Part shown: in pieces, positions 17,026 to 26,776 of the stretch
Position numbering within the stretch: position 1 is the first letter of the stretch
Layout of the letters: each line of letters begins with the position of its first letter
Source: Psychrobacter vallis
Lineage (GTDB): Bacteria > Pseudomonadota > Gammaproteobacteria > Pseudomonadales > Moraxellaceae
Direction of reading: 5' to 3'
Length of the DNA: 64,000 nucleotides
NCBI RefSeq assembly: GCF_904846715.1
Contig: NZ_CAJHBU010000013.1
Span: 22,048-86,047, forward strand
The notes under the pieces: generated by a model
Seen by the model: the letters and a program-made list of their open reading frames with translations, nothing else
Told to the model about the DNA's origin: nothing
The model's database searches: none
Position numbers and translations under genes: made by a program

Positions 17026-17829
17026 TTGAGTGGCTTTGATAACATGAGTGATAATTTGAATAATAATGTGAATAATTCAGAAAACTTTGATGAGTTTTTT
17101 GAAAATATGGGCTATCGTTTTGATGAGTCATTTAGTGATGGCTGGGAGCGGCTCACGCAGTCTATCAAACAGATATATAACAAAACTGCCGATAAGTTTG
17201 AAGACGAACTTGCGCTACCCGTGGCCCAAAAGTACGTCAATGATGCATTGCAAAAGTTCGTGACTGATAATGTAAAAGCCATTTTAGAGTTACGCGTTGA
17301 GATGCATGACGGCTGGTTTCGTCTATACTGTACGGTCGATGCCAGTGGTATTTATGCTGAGGTGGCCAGTAATTTTAGTTTGGTTCATGTACAGCTTGAT
17401 CGCAATGTTCAACGCTTTGTCTTTGGTCAGCAAACTTATACTGATGTCCTGAACCTACGCTGTGAATCTTTTCTTAAACGCCAAGGTATCAAGCTGTTTA
17501 TCTGGTTCAACCACAGCGTCCTCAAAAAAGATCCGTTAGGGTTTATTTTGTCTTATATCAATATTGCTCGCGCAAAAGATGAAGTCATTTATCTCGATAT
17601 CAATCGCTGGCTTAAAAGTAATAATAAAATTATCAGTACCTTGCATAAGGTTCAAGTGAACTATGGTGAGCTTGAAGAAGAACAGCTTATCTTAAAGGCG
17701 CAAATCAATTATCGGGATTTGTTATCAGCAAATAGCAACGAAGACATCATTAACGATGATGATGAGCCTGAGCTGATGCAAGGTCCTATCAATCCGATAG
17801 ACGATGCGACTGAACCAAGCCAAGTGTAA
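17026..17829 (+). CDS. Conserved-looking protein of unknown function
   Basis: I do not recognise this 267-residue protein. It has no signal peptide or transmembrane segment. The N-terminal 40 residues are rich in Asn, Asp and Phe; the central 170 residues look like an alternating alpha/beta fold with a basic, aromatic-rich patch (FLKRQGIKLFIWFNHSVLKKDPLGFI); the last 35 are acidic. The start is taken as TTG at 17026, with AAGGAT eight bases upstream; an in-frame ATG at 17044 is too far from that site. It is monocistronic: its own promoter region precedes it and a strong terminator follows. Confidence 0.75.
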   Translation: MSGFDNMSDNLNNNVNNSENFDEFFENMGYRFDESFSDGWERLTQSIKQIYNKTADKFEDELALPVAQKYVNDALQKFVTDNVKAILELRVEMHDGWFRLYCTVDASGIYAEVASNFSLVHVQLDRNVQRFVFGQQTYTDVLNLRCESFLKRQGIKLFIWFNHSVLKKDPLGFILSYINIARAKDEVIYLDINRWLKSNNKIISTLHKVQVNYGELEEEQLILKAQINYRDLLSANSNEDIINDDDEPELMQGPINPIDDATEPSQV

Positions 17830-17854
17830 AACACACTAACTTTCGCCTCATATA

Positions 17855-17903
17855 AAAACGCGGTATCCAAAAAACAATTGTCTTTTGGATACCGCGTTTT
17901 TTC
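17855..17903. terminator. Bidirectional terminator
   Basis: A strong hairpin with arms AACGCGGTATCCAAAA and TTTTGGATACCGCGTT, flanked by A-runs on the left and T-runs on the right. It lies between the convergent genes at 17026 and 17940 and can serve both. Confidence 0.9.
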
Positions 17904-17939
17904 AAAAAATTCTGCTGTAGACTCATATCAATAAAATAA

Positions 17940-18782
17940 CTACCAATAATTTTCTACCGCAATGTTGCCTTCACCGCGTCGATTCATCACCAGTCCCAGC
18001 GTTTTTAACGTCTCTTTTGTGTCTTCCACCATATCTGGATTGCCACATAGCATGACATGGGTGCTATCAATATCTAACGACATTCCTACTCGCTCTTGTA
18101 ATGTGTCCTCTAGCAGTAGCTTTGGCAGACGTTCTTTCAATGCCCCTTCAACAGGCTCGCGTGTGACAATTGGAATAAAGATTAATGTTGCTGGATTGTC
18201 TACTAATGAGCCAAAATCTTCCTGTAGGCTTTCGATTTTCTCTATATAAGCCAGCTCTTCTAGCGAACGTGCACTATAAGCCAATACAATGGTTTCGTAA
18301 TCTTCCCATGTTTTTAGGTCTTGGAGCATCGATAAGAATGGCGCAAGACCGGTTCCTGTCGCGAGCAACCATAAGTCTTTGGGCAATGGTTTTTGATAAC
18401 GCGCCAACGTCAAAAACCCAAACGGCAGCGTATTAAGCAGCAACTCATCCCCTATTTGCAAGTGTTGCAATTGCGAGGTAAATGCACCATCAGGGATAAC
18501 GATAGAGAAAAACTCTAACACTTCATCAAAGGGTGAGGAAACGATGGAATAAGCACGAAAGATGTCTTCATTCAGTGCGGCATTCAGCTTGTCATCAATG
18601 GCTGCACTAGATATTTCGTCTTGCTGCTTATAATGCTGTAGCTGACTGGGATTGACGCCCAGACGTACGAATTGCCCTGCCGTAAACTTAAAGCTATCGG
18701 GACGACTGACGGTAAAACTAAACAGATTTGGCGTCCATGTGGTTTTACTGAGCACCGTTACTTTTTGAATATTGTCACTCAT
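17940..18782 (-). CDS. fpr: Ferredoxin/flavodoxin-NADP reductase
   Basis: A 280-residue FAD enzyme transferring electrons between NADPH and ferredoxin or flavodoxin. The FAD-binding motif RAYSIVSSP (RxYS) is at about residue 76-84, the NADP-binding segment LLATGTGLAPFLSML at about 142-156, and MLCGNPDMVEDT at about 240. The C terminus IAVENYW resembles the aromatic-ended tail of Fpr proteins (E. coli ends VEKYW). About 25 extra residues lie in the FAD domain (KQQDEISSAAIDDKL). The gene is separated from the nuo operon by the terminator at 18842, so it is an independent unit on the same strand. Confidence 0.92.
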   Translation of the reverse strand: MSDNIQKVTVLSKTTWTPNLFSFTVSRPDSFKFTAGQFVRLGVNPSQLQHYKQQDEISSAAIDDKLNAALNEDIFRAYSIVSSPFDEVLEFFSIVIPDGAFTSQLQHLQIGDELLLNTLPFGFLTLARYQKPLPKDLWLLATGTGLAPFLSMLQDLKTWEDYETIVLAYSARSLEELAYIEKIESLQEDFGSLVDNPATLIFIPIVTREPVEGALKERLPKLLLEDTLQERVGMSLDIDSTHVMLCGNPDMVEDTKETLKTLGLVMNRRGEGNIAVENYW

Positions 18783-18841
18783 GATGATTCACTCACTTAT
18801 TATTTATACTTATACTTAAACTTTTTAAATGATACAAACGA

Positions 18842-18880
18842 AAAGATGCGCCAAGCTTATCACAAAGCTGGCGCATCTTG
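18842..18880 (-). terminator. nuo operon terminator
   Basis: On the minus strand a hairpin with arms AAGATGCGCCAGCTT and AAGCTTGGCGCATCTT is followed by TTTTCG. It lies about 110 bases after the nuoN stop and upstream of fpr. Confidence 0.8.
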
Positions 18881-18991
18881 GTTTTCTGACAGTAATAATA
18901 GAACAATAACCACATATAAGCAGCGGCAACTTATCTCATGTCTTTTATGACAAAACCACCAAACATGACAGTTCTACCAAATATCACAACC

Positions 18992-20470
18992 TTACCAAAT
19001 ACGAGCCAAACTTGCGAACTCAATCATACTGTTTGGCAAGACACCGAAGAAGACGATAATTACGGTCACGGCAATGACCATGATACCGCCAGTACGAATA
19101 CCCCATTGCTTAGAAACATCAAACTCAATGAATTGCTTAGGACGCTTGAATAGCGTGAGCATGACGCGCAGGTAATAGAATAAACCAATCGCACTACCCA
19201 AGATAATCATCCCTGCCAAGAACCAGTTGGTACCTTGTACTGCAGCCAATATGGCAAATAGCTTAGTGATAAAGCCTGCCGTCAACGGAATCCCTGCCAA
19301 TGACAACATCATAATCGTCATGACAGCGGTTAATACTGGACGACGCCAAAATAGCCCCTGATAATGAGTCAACTCATCCGCTTCTCCAGACAAGCGATAC
19401 GGACTAGACATCAACGTCACGACCCCAAAAGCCCCAATAGAAGTAAAGGCATAAATGGCCATGTACATACTAGAGATACTATCAGCTGCTGTACCGATAC
19501 TGACAATGACGATCAACACATAACCCATGTGCGCAATCGAAGAGTAACCCAATAGACGTTTGAGACTCGTTTGACGTACCGCCAACAAGTTACCCACCAA
19601 AATCGATAATGTCGCCATCACCATCAATAACATCTGTACCGATGGTAATGCCAATAAAGACGTATCTATCAAGAATCGAACTGCCAACGCCATCATGGCA
19701 ACTTTGGATACCGATGCTAAAAATGTTGCGATGGGCGCTGGTGCACCTTCGTAAACATCGGGCGTCCACATATGAAAAGGCGCAGCAGACAGTTTAAAGG
19801 CGATACCGAACATCATCATCGCCGCCCCAAGTATCAACAGTGGCGACTCAAAGAGATTACCCAATACCATACTAATAGGTTTGAACGCAAGCGAGCCTAC
19901 TTCTGCGTAAATAAAGGCCATACCCATTAATAATGTTGCAGATGCCGTTGCAGACAATACCAAGTATTTTAGCCCCGACTCAAGCGAGCGGTTGCGCATA
20001 TAAGTATAAGACAATAGGCCATAAAGTGGCACCGAAAGCATCTCTAAACTCATAAAGAACGATGCCATATGTTGAGCACTTACCATGAGCAGCGCGCCAA
20101 TGGTCGATAACAACATGAGCAAATACAGCTCATCTTTATTGTCTTTTATATTGATCAAGTACGCATAAGATAGCGTACAACATGCCAATGCACAGATAAA
20201 AATAACCACCATATTGAACTGAGCAAAATTATCAATAACAAATAATTGCTCAGCATTTGGCGCGATGGCACCACTCTCGATGACACCAGCCATTTGCCCA
20301 ATTAAGGTAAACAGGCCAATATTTAAACCGACGACCGTGACCGTACCAGTAACTATATGTGAGCGTTTAACTGCGATAGCAATCATGACAACCAACACCG
20401 TAATAACAACGGCAATAATTGGTGCATAAGGCAGCAACCCCATCAAATCATTCATCGTAATCTCATTCAT
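18992..20470 (-). CDS. nuoN: NADH-quinone oxidoreductase subunit N
   Basis: An antiporter-like membrane subunit of complex I that takes part in proton pumping. The 492-residue protein has about fourteen hydrophobic segments. The conserved core FKLSAAPFHMWTPDVYEGAP carries the transmembrane lysine and the histidine typical of NuoN, and LLGYSSIAHMGY is the second family signature. It is the last gene of the operon, three bases after the nuoM stop, and ends about 110 bases before the terminator hairpin. Confidence 0.97.
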   Translation of the reverse strand: MNEITMNDLMGLLPYAPIIAVVITVLVVMIAIAVKRSHIVTGTVTVVGLNIGLFTLIGQMAGVIESGAIAPNAEQLFVIDNFAQFNMVVIFICALACCTLSYAYLINIKDNKDELYLLMLLSTIGALLMVSAQHMASFFMSLEMLSVPLYGLLSYTYMRNRSLESGLKYLVLSATASATLLMGMAFIYAEVGSLAFKPISMVLGNLFESPLLILGAAMMMFGIAFKLSAAPFHMWTPDVYEGAPAPIATFLASVSKVAMMALAVRFLIDTSLLALPSVQMLLMVMATLSILVGNLLAVRQTSLKRLLGYSSIAHMGYVLIVIVSIGTAADSISSMYMAIYAFTSIGAFGVVTLMSSPYRLSGEADELTHYQGLFWRRPVLTAVMTIMMLSLAGIPLTAGFITKLFAILAAVQGTNWFLAGMIILGSAIGLFYYLRVMLTLFKRPKQFIEFDVSKQWGIRTGGIMVIAVTVIIVFFGVLPNSMIEFASLARIW

Positions 20471-20473
20471 GAC

Positions 20474-22099
20474 TTAACGTGCCTCCATTGCATCAAGCAG
20501 TTGCAGGGCATCTACTTGTGTCACTTGACTGTATACATACGCATTGTTAATCCACTGCATAGCATGACTTGACGTATCCAAAAATGGCTGTGGATATAAT
20601 CCAAGCCATACCAACCCAGCTGCTAGCATCAATAACAACGACAGCTCACGTTTGCCCAAATCTTTTAATTTACGCGGTGGCAAACCATGTGATTTGGTTT
20701 CTTGCTCTGCTACTGCTGCAATATTGTTTTCACCAAATAAGGCGCGATGAATCAGAATAAGTGAGTATAGCCCTGCAAGTACCAAACTAAATGTGGCAAA
20801 TACCACAAACACCGGATACTGGGCGAAGGCACCAAATAAAATCATAAATTCGCCAATGAAGTTACCTGTACCTGGAATACCTAGCAGTGCCGCACAGAAG
20901 AACATCAATATCGGCGCATAGTAGCGAAACTGTCCCCACATACCACCCATCAAAGTCAAATCGCGTGTATGCAGACGCTCATATAACTGACCTGCCATGA
21001 TAAACAATGCCGCCGAGCTTAAGCCATGTGCGAGCATCTGAATCATGAGACCTTGTAAACTGAGCAATGTTCCAGCATAAATAGCCAAGACCACAAAACC
21101 CATATGCGAGATACTGGTATAAGCAAGCAAACGCTTCATATCCGTCTGCATAAAGGCCAGCCATGCCCCGTAGAAAATACCAATCGTCCCTAAAGTCATG
21201 GCAATGGGTGCAAAATCTTGTGACGCTGCTGGAAATAATGGCAAAACAAAGCGAATCAAACCATAAGCAGCCGTCTTAATAAGTACACCTGCCAAATCCA
21301 CCGAACCTGCTGTCGGTGCCTGCGCGTGCGCATCTGGCAACCAGCCATGGAAAGGAATAATTGGCAATTTAACGGCAAAACCAATAAAGAAGCACAACAT
21401 GATGGGATATTCCCAGCCGCCAAGTGACGTACCGAGCAAGTCATTATAGTTAAAGCTCACCATACCTTTTTGTGCGTAGCTAATAATGACCAATATCAAT
21501 ATACCAACGAGCATGATTAGCCCAGACGCTTGGGTATAAATAAAGAACTTGGTTGCTGCGTATTCTTTGGTCTTACCAACGACATCATGACCCCAAATCG
21601 CGATCAAGAAGTAAATAGGAACCAGCATCATCTCCCAAAAGAAGAAGAACAAGAACATATCGATGGCTAAGAAAACACCGATGACACCGCCCAAACTCCA
21701 TAGCAGGTTCAAATGGAAGAAGCCAACACGGCGCTGAATCTCATTCCACGAACACGCAACAGCTGCTACGCCAAGCAGTCCCGTCAACGCCACCATCATC
21801 AGCGACAACCCATCTAACGCCAAATGGAAGCTGATACCAAAACTCGGTATCCACGGCACGCTGAATTCAGCAACCCAAGGCACATTTGCGTCTGGCGCAA
21901 TCACTTGCTTACTCATGCCACTAAAGTCACCGTACTGCCACAGCACTAATGACAGCACAAAGGTCAACGTCATACCGATCAAGGCAATCCAGCGCGGCAG
22001 ACGTTTATTAAATCGCTCTACCAACCAACATAGCAACCCTGCAATAAAAGGAATTGCAATCAATGCTGGTAGCATCCACGTTTGTTGTAACTCAATCAT
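20474..22099 (-). CDS. nuoM: NADH-quinone oxidoreductase subunit M
   Basis: A 541-residue antiporter-like subunit of complex I with about fourteen transmembrane segments. It has the functional glutamate region (FFFFWEMMLVPIYFLIAIWG), the lysine-bearing GFAVKLPIIPFHGWLPDAH and LLAYTSISHMGFV. It is separated from nuoL by one base and from nuoN by three. Length is slightly above the E. coli 509 because of an extended loop and tail near the C terminus (AAVAEQETKSHGLPPRKL). Confidence 0.97.
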   Translation of the reverse strand: MIELQQTWMLPALIAIPFIAGLLCWLVERFNKRLPRWIALIGMTLTFVLSLVLWQYGDFSGMSKQVIAPDANVPWVAEFSVPWIPSFGISFHLALDGLSLMMVALTGLLGVAAVACSWNEIQRRVGFFHLNLLWSLGGVIGVFLAIDMFLFFFFWEMMLVPIYFLIAIWGHDVVGKTKEYAATKFFIYTQASGLIMLVGILILVIISYAQKGMVSFNYNDLLGTSLGGWEYPIMLCFFIGFAVKLPIIPFHGWLPDAHAQAPTAGSVDLAGVLIKTAAYGLIRFVLPLFPAASQDFAPIAMTLGTIGIFYGAWLAFMQTDMKRLLAYTSISHMGFVVLAIYAGTLLSLQGLMIQMLAHGLSSAALFIMAGQLYERLHTRDLTLMGGMWGQFRYYAPILMFFCAALLGIPGTGNFIGEFMILFGAFAQYPVFVVFATFSLVLAGLYSLILIHRALFGENNIAAVAEQETKSHGLPPRKLKDLGKRELSLLLMLAAGLVWLGLYPQPFLDTSSHAMQWINNAYVYSQVTQVDALQLLDAMEAR

Positions 22100-22100
22100 C

Positions 22101-23975
22101 TTATACCACCGTCATCATTACCAGCACGAGCAATACAGCCATACCCAAGCCAAAGCTTGTAGCATAACCTCGGAGTGACCCTGTTTGCGTCGCAGACAAT
22201 ACCTTATTACCTGCTGAAGCCAGCTTAGGTAATACATACCACGTTTTATCAATAGGGTCGGCTTTAAATAAACGGCCGATGAATAAAAAGGGTTTTACGA
22301 AAATTACATCATATAGCGCGTCGAAACCTAAACCATGGTAGCACCAGTGATATAGAGCCCCACCAATACGTGTGCGCTTAAAGCTAGTGAGCAAGCGACC
22401 TTTATTGACGACATATAATAGTGCAGCCAATATCAAACCAGCCAGCATGGCGCCCATCGCTATGTATTCTGCCGTGTGCTTGGCATGATCTTGACCTGCC
22501 ACTTCTAATAAATGCCCAACGCTCTCTGGCAACACACCGTCTAACGGCGGTGTAATCCAAGCACCAACGGCTGTAGATAGTACAAGCAACACGGTCAAAG
22601 GCAACCAATACGACACACCGGATAATTTGTGCGCAGGGGTTTTTTCTTCGCCGAAGAATATGATCCAAATCATACGGAACGTATAAAGTGCCGTTAAGAA
22701 CGCACCGAACACCCCCATATAAAACAGTACCATGTGGCCGGTGGCATAAGTCTCCCAAAGAATCGCTTCTTTAGAGTAAAAACCAACCGTGACCCAAGGT
22801 ATCGCTGCCAGTGCACCGCCACCGACGATATAGCACCAAAATACCAATGGTATCTTTTTGCGCAAGCCGCCCATCTTAAAGATGTCTTGCTCATGATGTA
22901 CAGCAAGGATAACGGCACCTGATGATAAGAATAATAAGGCTTTAAAGAAAGCATGTGTCATCAAGTGGAAGATTGCGCCTTGCCATGCGCCCACGCCAAG
23001 TGCTAAGAACATATAGCCGATCTGACTCATGGTTGAATACGCAAGGATACGTTTGATATCCGTTTGTGCCAAGGCACAGAAGCCCGCAACGACCAGCGTC
23101 AACGCACCAACCCCGCCGACCCAATACAATAAAATACCTGGCGTTAGCTCAAACAAGGGATGTAGACGGGCAATTAAATAAACCCCTGCCGTCACCATCG
23201 TTGCGGCGTGAATAAGCGCTGATACAGGCGTTGGACCTGCCATCGCATCGGCAAGCCACGTATGTAATGGCAGCTGGGCTGATTTACCCATTGCGCCGCC
23301 CACCAACATCATGGTGGTCAACATCATGATCGGATTATTGATATCGAACACTTCTGGCGCCCGAGTAATAATCTCTTGGATATTAAGCGTGCCAAATTCG
23401 CGGAATAATAAAAACAAACCAAAGGCCAAAAACACATCACCCACGCGCGTGACGGTAAAGGCCTTCATCGCGGCAAGACCGTTGGCTCGGTCATGATAAT
23501 AATAACCAATCAGTAAGTACGAACAGATACCCACGCCTTCCCAACCAAGATAAAGCAAAAACAAGTTATCTGCCAATACCAGCAATAGCATACTAGCAAC
23601 GAACAAGTTCATGTAGCTAAAGAAACGGGCAAACCCAGTATCGCCTTTCATATACCAAGCGGCAAACAGATGGATTAAAAAACCAATACCCGTAATGACT
23701 CCAGTCATGGTTAGCGCCAAGCCATCAAAGCTCAGTCCAAAGTTCGGCGCAAAATCCCCAACTTGAAACCATGTCCATAGTGGCATTTGTACCACTGTGC
23801 CTGCTGGATTGGTGGTCAAAAAGGTGTAGCTGACCACCAGCGTGCATAATGCTGATAACAGCATGCTACCGACACCGACAATCGCTGCTACCTGTTCGGT
23901 TAATTTGTCGCGCATAAAGGCTAAAATCAAAAAGCCAACGAGCGGGAATATAAAGGTTAATGGTAATAAACTCAT
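22101..23975 (-). CDS. nuoL: NADH-quinone oxidoreductase subunit L
   Basis: The largest antiporter-like subunit of complex I (624 residues), including the C-terminal amphipathic lateral helix that spans the membrane arm. Motifs seen are FLLYLGWEGVGICSYLLIGYY, GAMGKSAQLPLHTWLADAMAGPTPVSALIHAATMV (described by its key residues Lys, His and Pro) and LAYSTMSQIGYMF. It is one base upstream of nuoM and four bases after nuoK. Confidence 0.97.
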   Translation of the reverse strand: MSLLPLTFIFPLVGFLILAFMRDKLTEQVAAIVGVGSMLLSALCTLVVSYTFLTTNPAGTVVQMPLWTWFQVGDFAPNFGLSFDGLALTMTGVITGIGFLIHLFAAWYMKGDTGFARFFSYMNLFVASMLLLVLADNLFLLYLGWEGVGICSYLLIGYYYHDRANGLAAMKAFTVTRVGDVFLAFGLFLLFREFGTLNIQEIITRAPEVFDINNPIMMLTTMMLVGGAMGKSAQLPLHTWLADAMAGPTPVSALIHAATMVTAGVYLIARLHPLFELTPGILLYWVGGVGALTLVVAGFCALAQTDIKRILAYSTMSQIGYMFLALGVGAWQGAIFHLMTHAFFKALLFLSSGAVILAVHHEQDIFKMGGLRKKIPLVFWCYIVGGGALAAIPWVTVGFYSKEAILWETYATGHMVLFYMGVFGAFLTALYTFRMIWIIFFGEEKTPAHKLSGVSYWLPLTVLLVLSTAVGAWITPPLDGVLPESVGHLLEVAGQDHAKHTAEYIAMGAMLAGLILAALLYVVNKGRLLTSFKRTRIGGALYHWCYHGLGFDALYDVIFVKPFLFIGRLFKADPIDKTWYVLPKLASAGNKVLSATQTGSLRGYATSFGLGMAVLLVLVMMTVV

Positions 23976-23979
23976 GACA

Positions 23980-24387
23980 TCATCCTTTCATCTCATTGGC
24001 GCTATCGACATCGAGATGCCCACGCTTATGATAAAACCGCAATAATATTGCCAAACCAATGGCCGCCTCTGCTGCTGCTAACGTCAAAATAAAGATAAAC
24101 ATAATCTGTCCATCAGGATCAACCCAGCGACTACCTGCCACAACAAATGCCAATGCTGCCGCGTTCATCATGATCTCAAGGCTCATTAGCATAAATAAGA
24201 AGTTACGTCGTACCATGACGCCGCATAGACCAATGGCAAATAAAATACCTGCCAAAATTAGTCCATGACTCATCGGTATCATACCCAATACATTTTGCGC
24301 CTCAGCAGCAGGCTGTACTAAGCCTGCTACCTCATGGGCAAACGGCACATTTGACACATCTTGTGCCACGCTCGCTGCTAGTACCAT
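23980..24387 (-). CDS. nuoK: NADH-quinone oxidoreductase subunit K, with N-terminal extension
   Basis: The small membrane subunit with three transmembrane segments; the core from [12 protein letters not shown] matches the usual 100-residue NuoK, including the membrane glutamate in [16 protein letters not shown] and the second in [11 protein letters not shown]. The frame starts 35 residues earlier, at an ATG overlapping the nuoJ stop (TGATG) with AAGGAG eight bases upstream, whereas the internal ATG has no such site. So the extension (Ala/Val-rich, [14 protein letters not shown]) is probably translated. It could be a lineage-specific tail or be removed. Confidence 0.93.
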   Translation of the reverse strand: MVLAASVAQDVSNVPFAHEVAGLVQPAAEAQNVLGMIPMSHGLILAGILFAIGLCGVMVRRNFLFMLMSLEIMMNAAALAFVVAGSRWVDPDGQIMFIFILTLAAAEAAIGLAILLRFYHKRGHLDVDSANEMKG

Positions 24388-25118
24388 CAGTCTAACTCCT
24401 TGGGCGTGACTTTGTTCACACCTACTTGACTACCTACCTTCATACCTACATAGTCATGTGGGTCAACATCTTTATATTCGTAAGGTTCAGCCATTTTTAC
24501 AGCATCGTATTCTGTATGAGTACTCTCATTTTCATATTCTCTGATACTGCCCACGCTTGGCTGAAAGTTTTGATTTTCATTACCGACAATCTCATCATCG
24601 ATCGCTTCTTTACCCAAATGATAAGCCGCAACCAAAGCCGCCAGTAGTAGTAAAGCCGCCACTTGTATGAGCATAACGTATTTGGTAAACAATACCGTAC
24701 CGACGGTTTTGGCTGAAACTGTTGTGCCACCAATCATAGCTGCTTCGTCGTGATTGAGACCAATCATCGCATACAGCACCACGGCAATAATAATTGTCAG
24801 TCCAGTCGGTATCGCCCACGTACCGGCATCCAGCCAGCGCTCTTCGCGCTCATCATTGCTCATACCTAAGTTCAGCATCATAATGACAAAGACAAACAGC
24901 ACCATAATAGCGCCCGCGTAGACAACAATCTCTAACGCCCCTGCAAATGGCGCGCCCAACACAAAAAATATGCCCGCGATCGCCAGTAATGACACAATCA
25001 TCGATAAAATAGCATGGACTGGATTGGCTTGCGTCACCACGCGCAGACTGGCAAATATTGCCACGGCAGCGAGTGAATAAAACCCTGCCAATTCAGGATG
25101 GTTCAAGATATTCATCAT
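24387..25118 (-). CDS. nuoJ: NADH-quinone oxidoreductase subunit J
   Basis: A five-helix membrane subunit at the junction of complex I. The N-terminal 170 residues carry the family features ([21 protein letters not shown] and [23 protein letters not shown]). The protein is 243 residues, about 60 longer than E. coli NuoJ (184), because of a polar, acidic C-terminal tail (from about residue 180) predicted to face the cytoplasm or periplasm. It overlaps nuoI by four bases (ATGA) and nuoK by the TGATG junction, so translation is coupled. Confidence 0.96.
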   Translation of the reverse strand: MMNILNHPELAGFYSLAAVAIFASLRVVTQANPVHAILSMIVSLLAIAGIFFVLGAPFAGALEIVVYAGAIMVLFVFVIMMLNLGMSNDEREERWLDAGTWAIPTGLTIIIAVVLYAMIGLNHDEAAMIGGTTVSAKTVGTVLFTKYVMLIQVAALLLLAALVAAYHLGKEAIDDEIVGNENQNFQPSVGSIREYENESTHTEYDAVKMAEPYEYKDVDPHDYVGMKVGSQVGVNKVTPKELD

Positions 25119-25663
25119 GGTAGCAAGCTCCTTAGATCAATCGGTGCAGCTTCATTTTGTGCCGCACCTTTTGGTTTGTCCGCTACCGCCATACCCGTCA
25201 CACGGTAATAATTATAATCAGGATATTTGCCTGGCCCTGAAATGAGCAAATGCTCTTTTTCATAGACCAAATCTTGGCGCTTATATTCACCCATCTCAAA
25301 GTCTGGTGTCATCTGAATGGCGGTCGTCGGGCAAGCTTCTTCACACAGTCCACAAAAGATACAGCGCGAAAAATTGATCCGAAAAAACTCCGGATACCAG
25401 CGGCCATCCTCACGCTCCGCTTTTTGCAAAGAGATACAGCCGACCGGACAGGCCACCGCACACAAATTACAAGCGACACAGCGCTCGTCCCCATCAGGGT
25501 CGCGCGTGAGGACAATACGTCCACGAAAACGCGGCGGCACAGGAACCGGCTCTTCAGGATAAAGAATGGTGTCACGCGGTCTGAGCGCATGACTATTGAC
25601 CATCCACATGCTGCGAACAATGGTAAATAGTCCAATGACGGTCTTTTTTATGGTAGTAAACAT
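25115..25663 (-). CDS. nuoI: NADH-quinone oxidoreductase subunit I
   Basis: The 182-residue peripheral subunit that carries two [4Fe-4S] clusters (N6a and N6b) and passes electrons toward NuoB. Both ferredoxin motifs are visible: [15 protein letters not shown] and [15 protein letters not shown]. Length is close to E. coli NuoI (180). It overlaps nuoJ and lies 68 bases downstream of nuoH. Confidence 0.97.
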   Translation of the reverse strand: MFTTIKKTVIGLFTIVRSMWMVNSHALRPRDTILYPEEPVPVPPRFRGRIVLTRDPDGDERCVACNLCAVACPVGCISLQKAEREDGRWYPEFFRINFSRCIFCGLCEEACPTTAIQMTPDFEMGEYKRQDLVYEKEHLLISGPGKYPDYNYYRVTGMAVADKPKGAAQNEAAPIDLRSLLP

Positions 25664-25731
25664 GGGATTATTATCCTTATCAGCTTTACCCTAGTTCATC
25701 AATGATGGCTAGTAATGGCTACTAGTGATGA

Positions 25732-26775
25732 CTATAACGTTGGAGAAAAGATTAAAATGACTGCAGCAGTAACCAATAAATTAATCAACGTTACTGGCAG
25801 GCAAACTTTCCAGCCAAAATTCATCACCTGATCATAGCGCGGACGCATGAGTGAGCCTCGAGCCAAAACAAATAGGGTCATAAAGAACAGCGTCTTAATC
25901 ATGAACCAAAAAGCTGGTGGAATAAACGGAATATCTAGGTTAAAAGGTGCAAGCCAGCCACCGAAGAATAGGCATGTCATTAACGCAGAAATCAAGACAA
26001 CATTGACGTATTCGCCAATAAAGAACATACCGAATTTCATGCCAGAATATTCAACATGATACCCTTCAGCCAGCTCTTGCTCGGCTTCTGGTTGGTCAAA
26101 TGGATGTCTGTGTGTCACCGCCACACCAGCCACCACAAAAGTCAAAAACCCGAAAAACTGCGGTATGATATACCAGCCATCAACTTGCGACTCAACAATG
26201 GCGCGCAAGTTAAATGAGCCTGTTAGGGCGACCACACCCATCAATGACAAGCCCAAAAAGACTTCATAACTGATCGTTTGTGCCGCTGAACGTAAGCCGC
26301 CCAATAGCGAGAACTTATTGGCAGATGCCCAACCGCCAAACATCACGGCATAGACAGCAATGCCTGCCATCGCAAAGAAGAACAGAATACCAATGTCCCA
26401 ATCAGCCACACCAAGCGTTGGTGAAATAGGAATAATGGCAAATGAGGCCAAGGCAGTAAACATGGCAACCGCAGGCGCCAAGGTAAACATAAATTTATCG
26501 GTAAAATTCGGTGTCCAATCTTCTTTAAAGAAGATTTTTAGCATGTCAGCAACCAGCTGCAATGAACCAAACGGCCCAACACGGTTAGGACCGTAACGGT
26601 CTTGCCATAATGCTAGCATGCGGCGCTCATAGATGATCATCATCGCAGCAACCAGTACCACGACTAAAAAGATAACCAACGATTGGCTCACCAAAAACAG
26701 AATGGACCAAGCATCAAAGCTCATGCTGCCGGCCAAAAAGCTTGGCACATCAGGGATAATACGGGTAACTTGCAT
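25732..26775 (-). CDS. nuoH: NADH-quinone oxidoreductase subunit H
   Basis: A 347-residue membrane subunit forming much of the quinone chamber at the base of the hydrophilic arm. Eight hydrophobic segments are visible with the conserved [21 protein letters not shown] loop and the quinone-site loop [25 protein letters not shown] (key Glu and Asp residues). The start is one base after the nuoG stop. Length compares well with E. coli (325). Confidence 0.97.
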   Translation of the reverse strand: MQVTRIIPDVPSFLAGSMSFDAWSILFLVSQSLVIFLVVVLVAAMMIIYERRMLALWQDRYGPNRVGPFGSLQLVADMLKIFFKEDWTPNFTDKFMFTLAPAVAMFTALASFAIIPISPTLGVADWDIGILFFFAMAGIAVYAVMFGGWASANKFSLLGGLRSAAQTISYEVFLGLSLMGVVALTGSFNLRAIVESQVDGWYIIPQFFGFLTFVVAGVAVTHRHPFDQPEAEQELAEGYHVEYSGMKFGMFFIGEYVNVVLISALMTCLFFGGWLAPFNLDIPFIPPAFWFMIKTLFFMTLFVLARGSLMRPRYDQVMNFGWKVCLPVTLINLLVTAAVILIFSPTL

Positions 26776-26776
26776 A

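Noticed and set aside
25250..25630. A 126-codon open frame opposite nuoI
   Set aside because: It is antisense to the cluster-binding motifs of nuoI and has no recognisable features.
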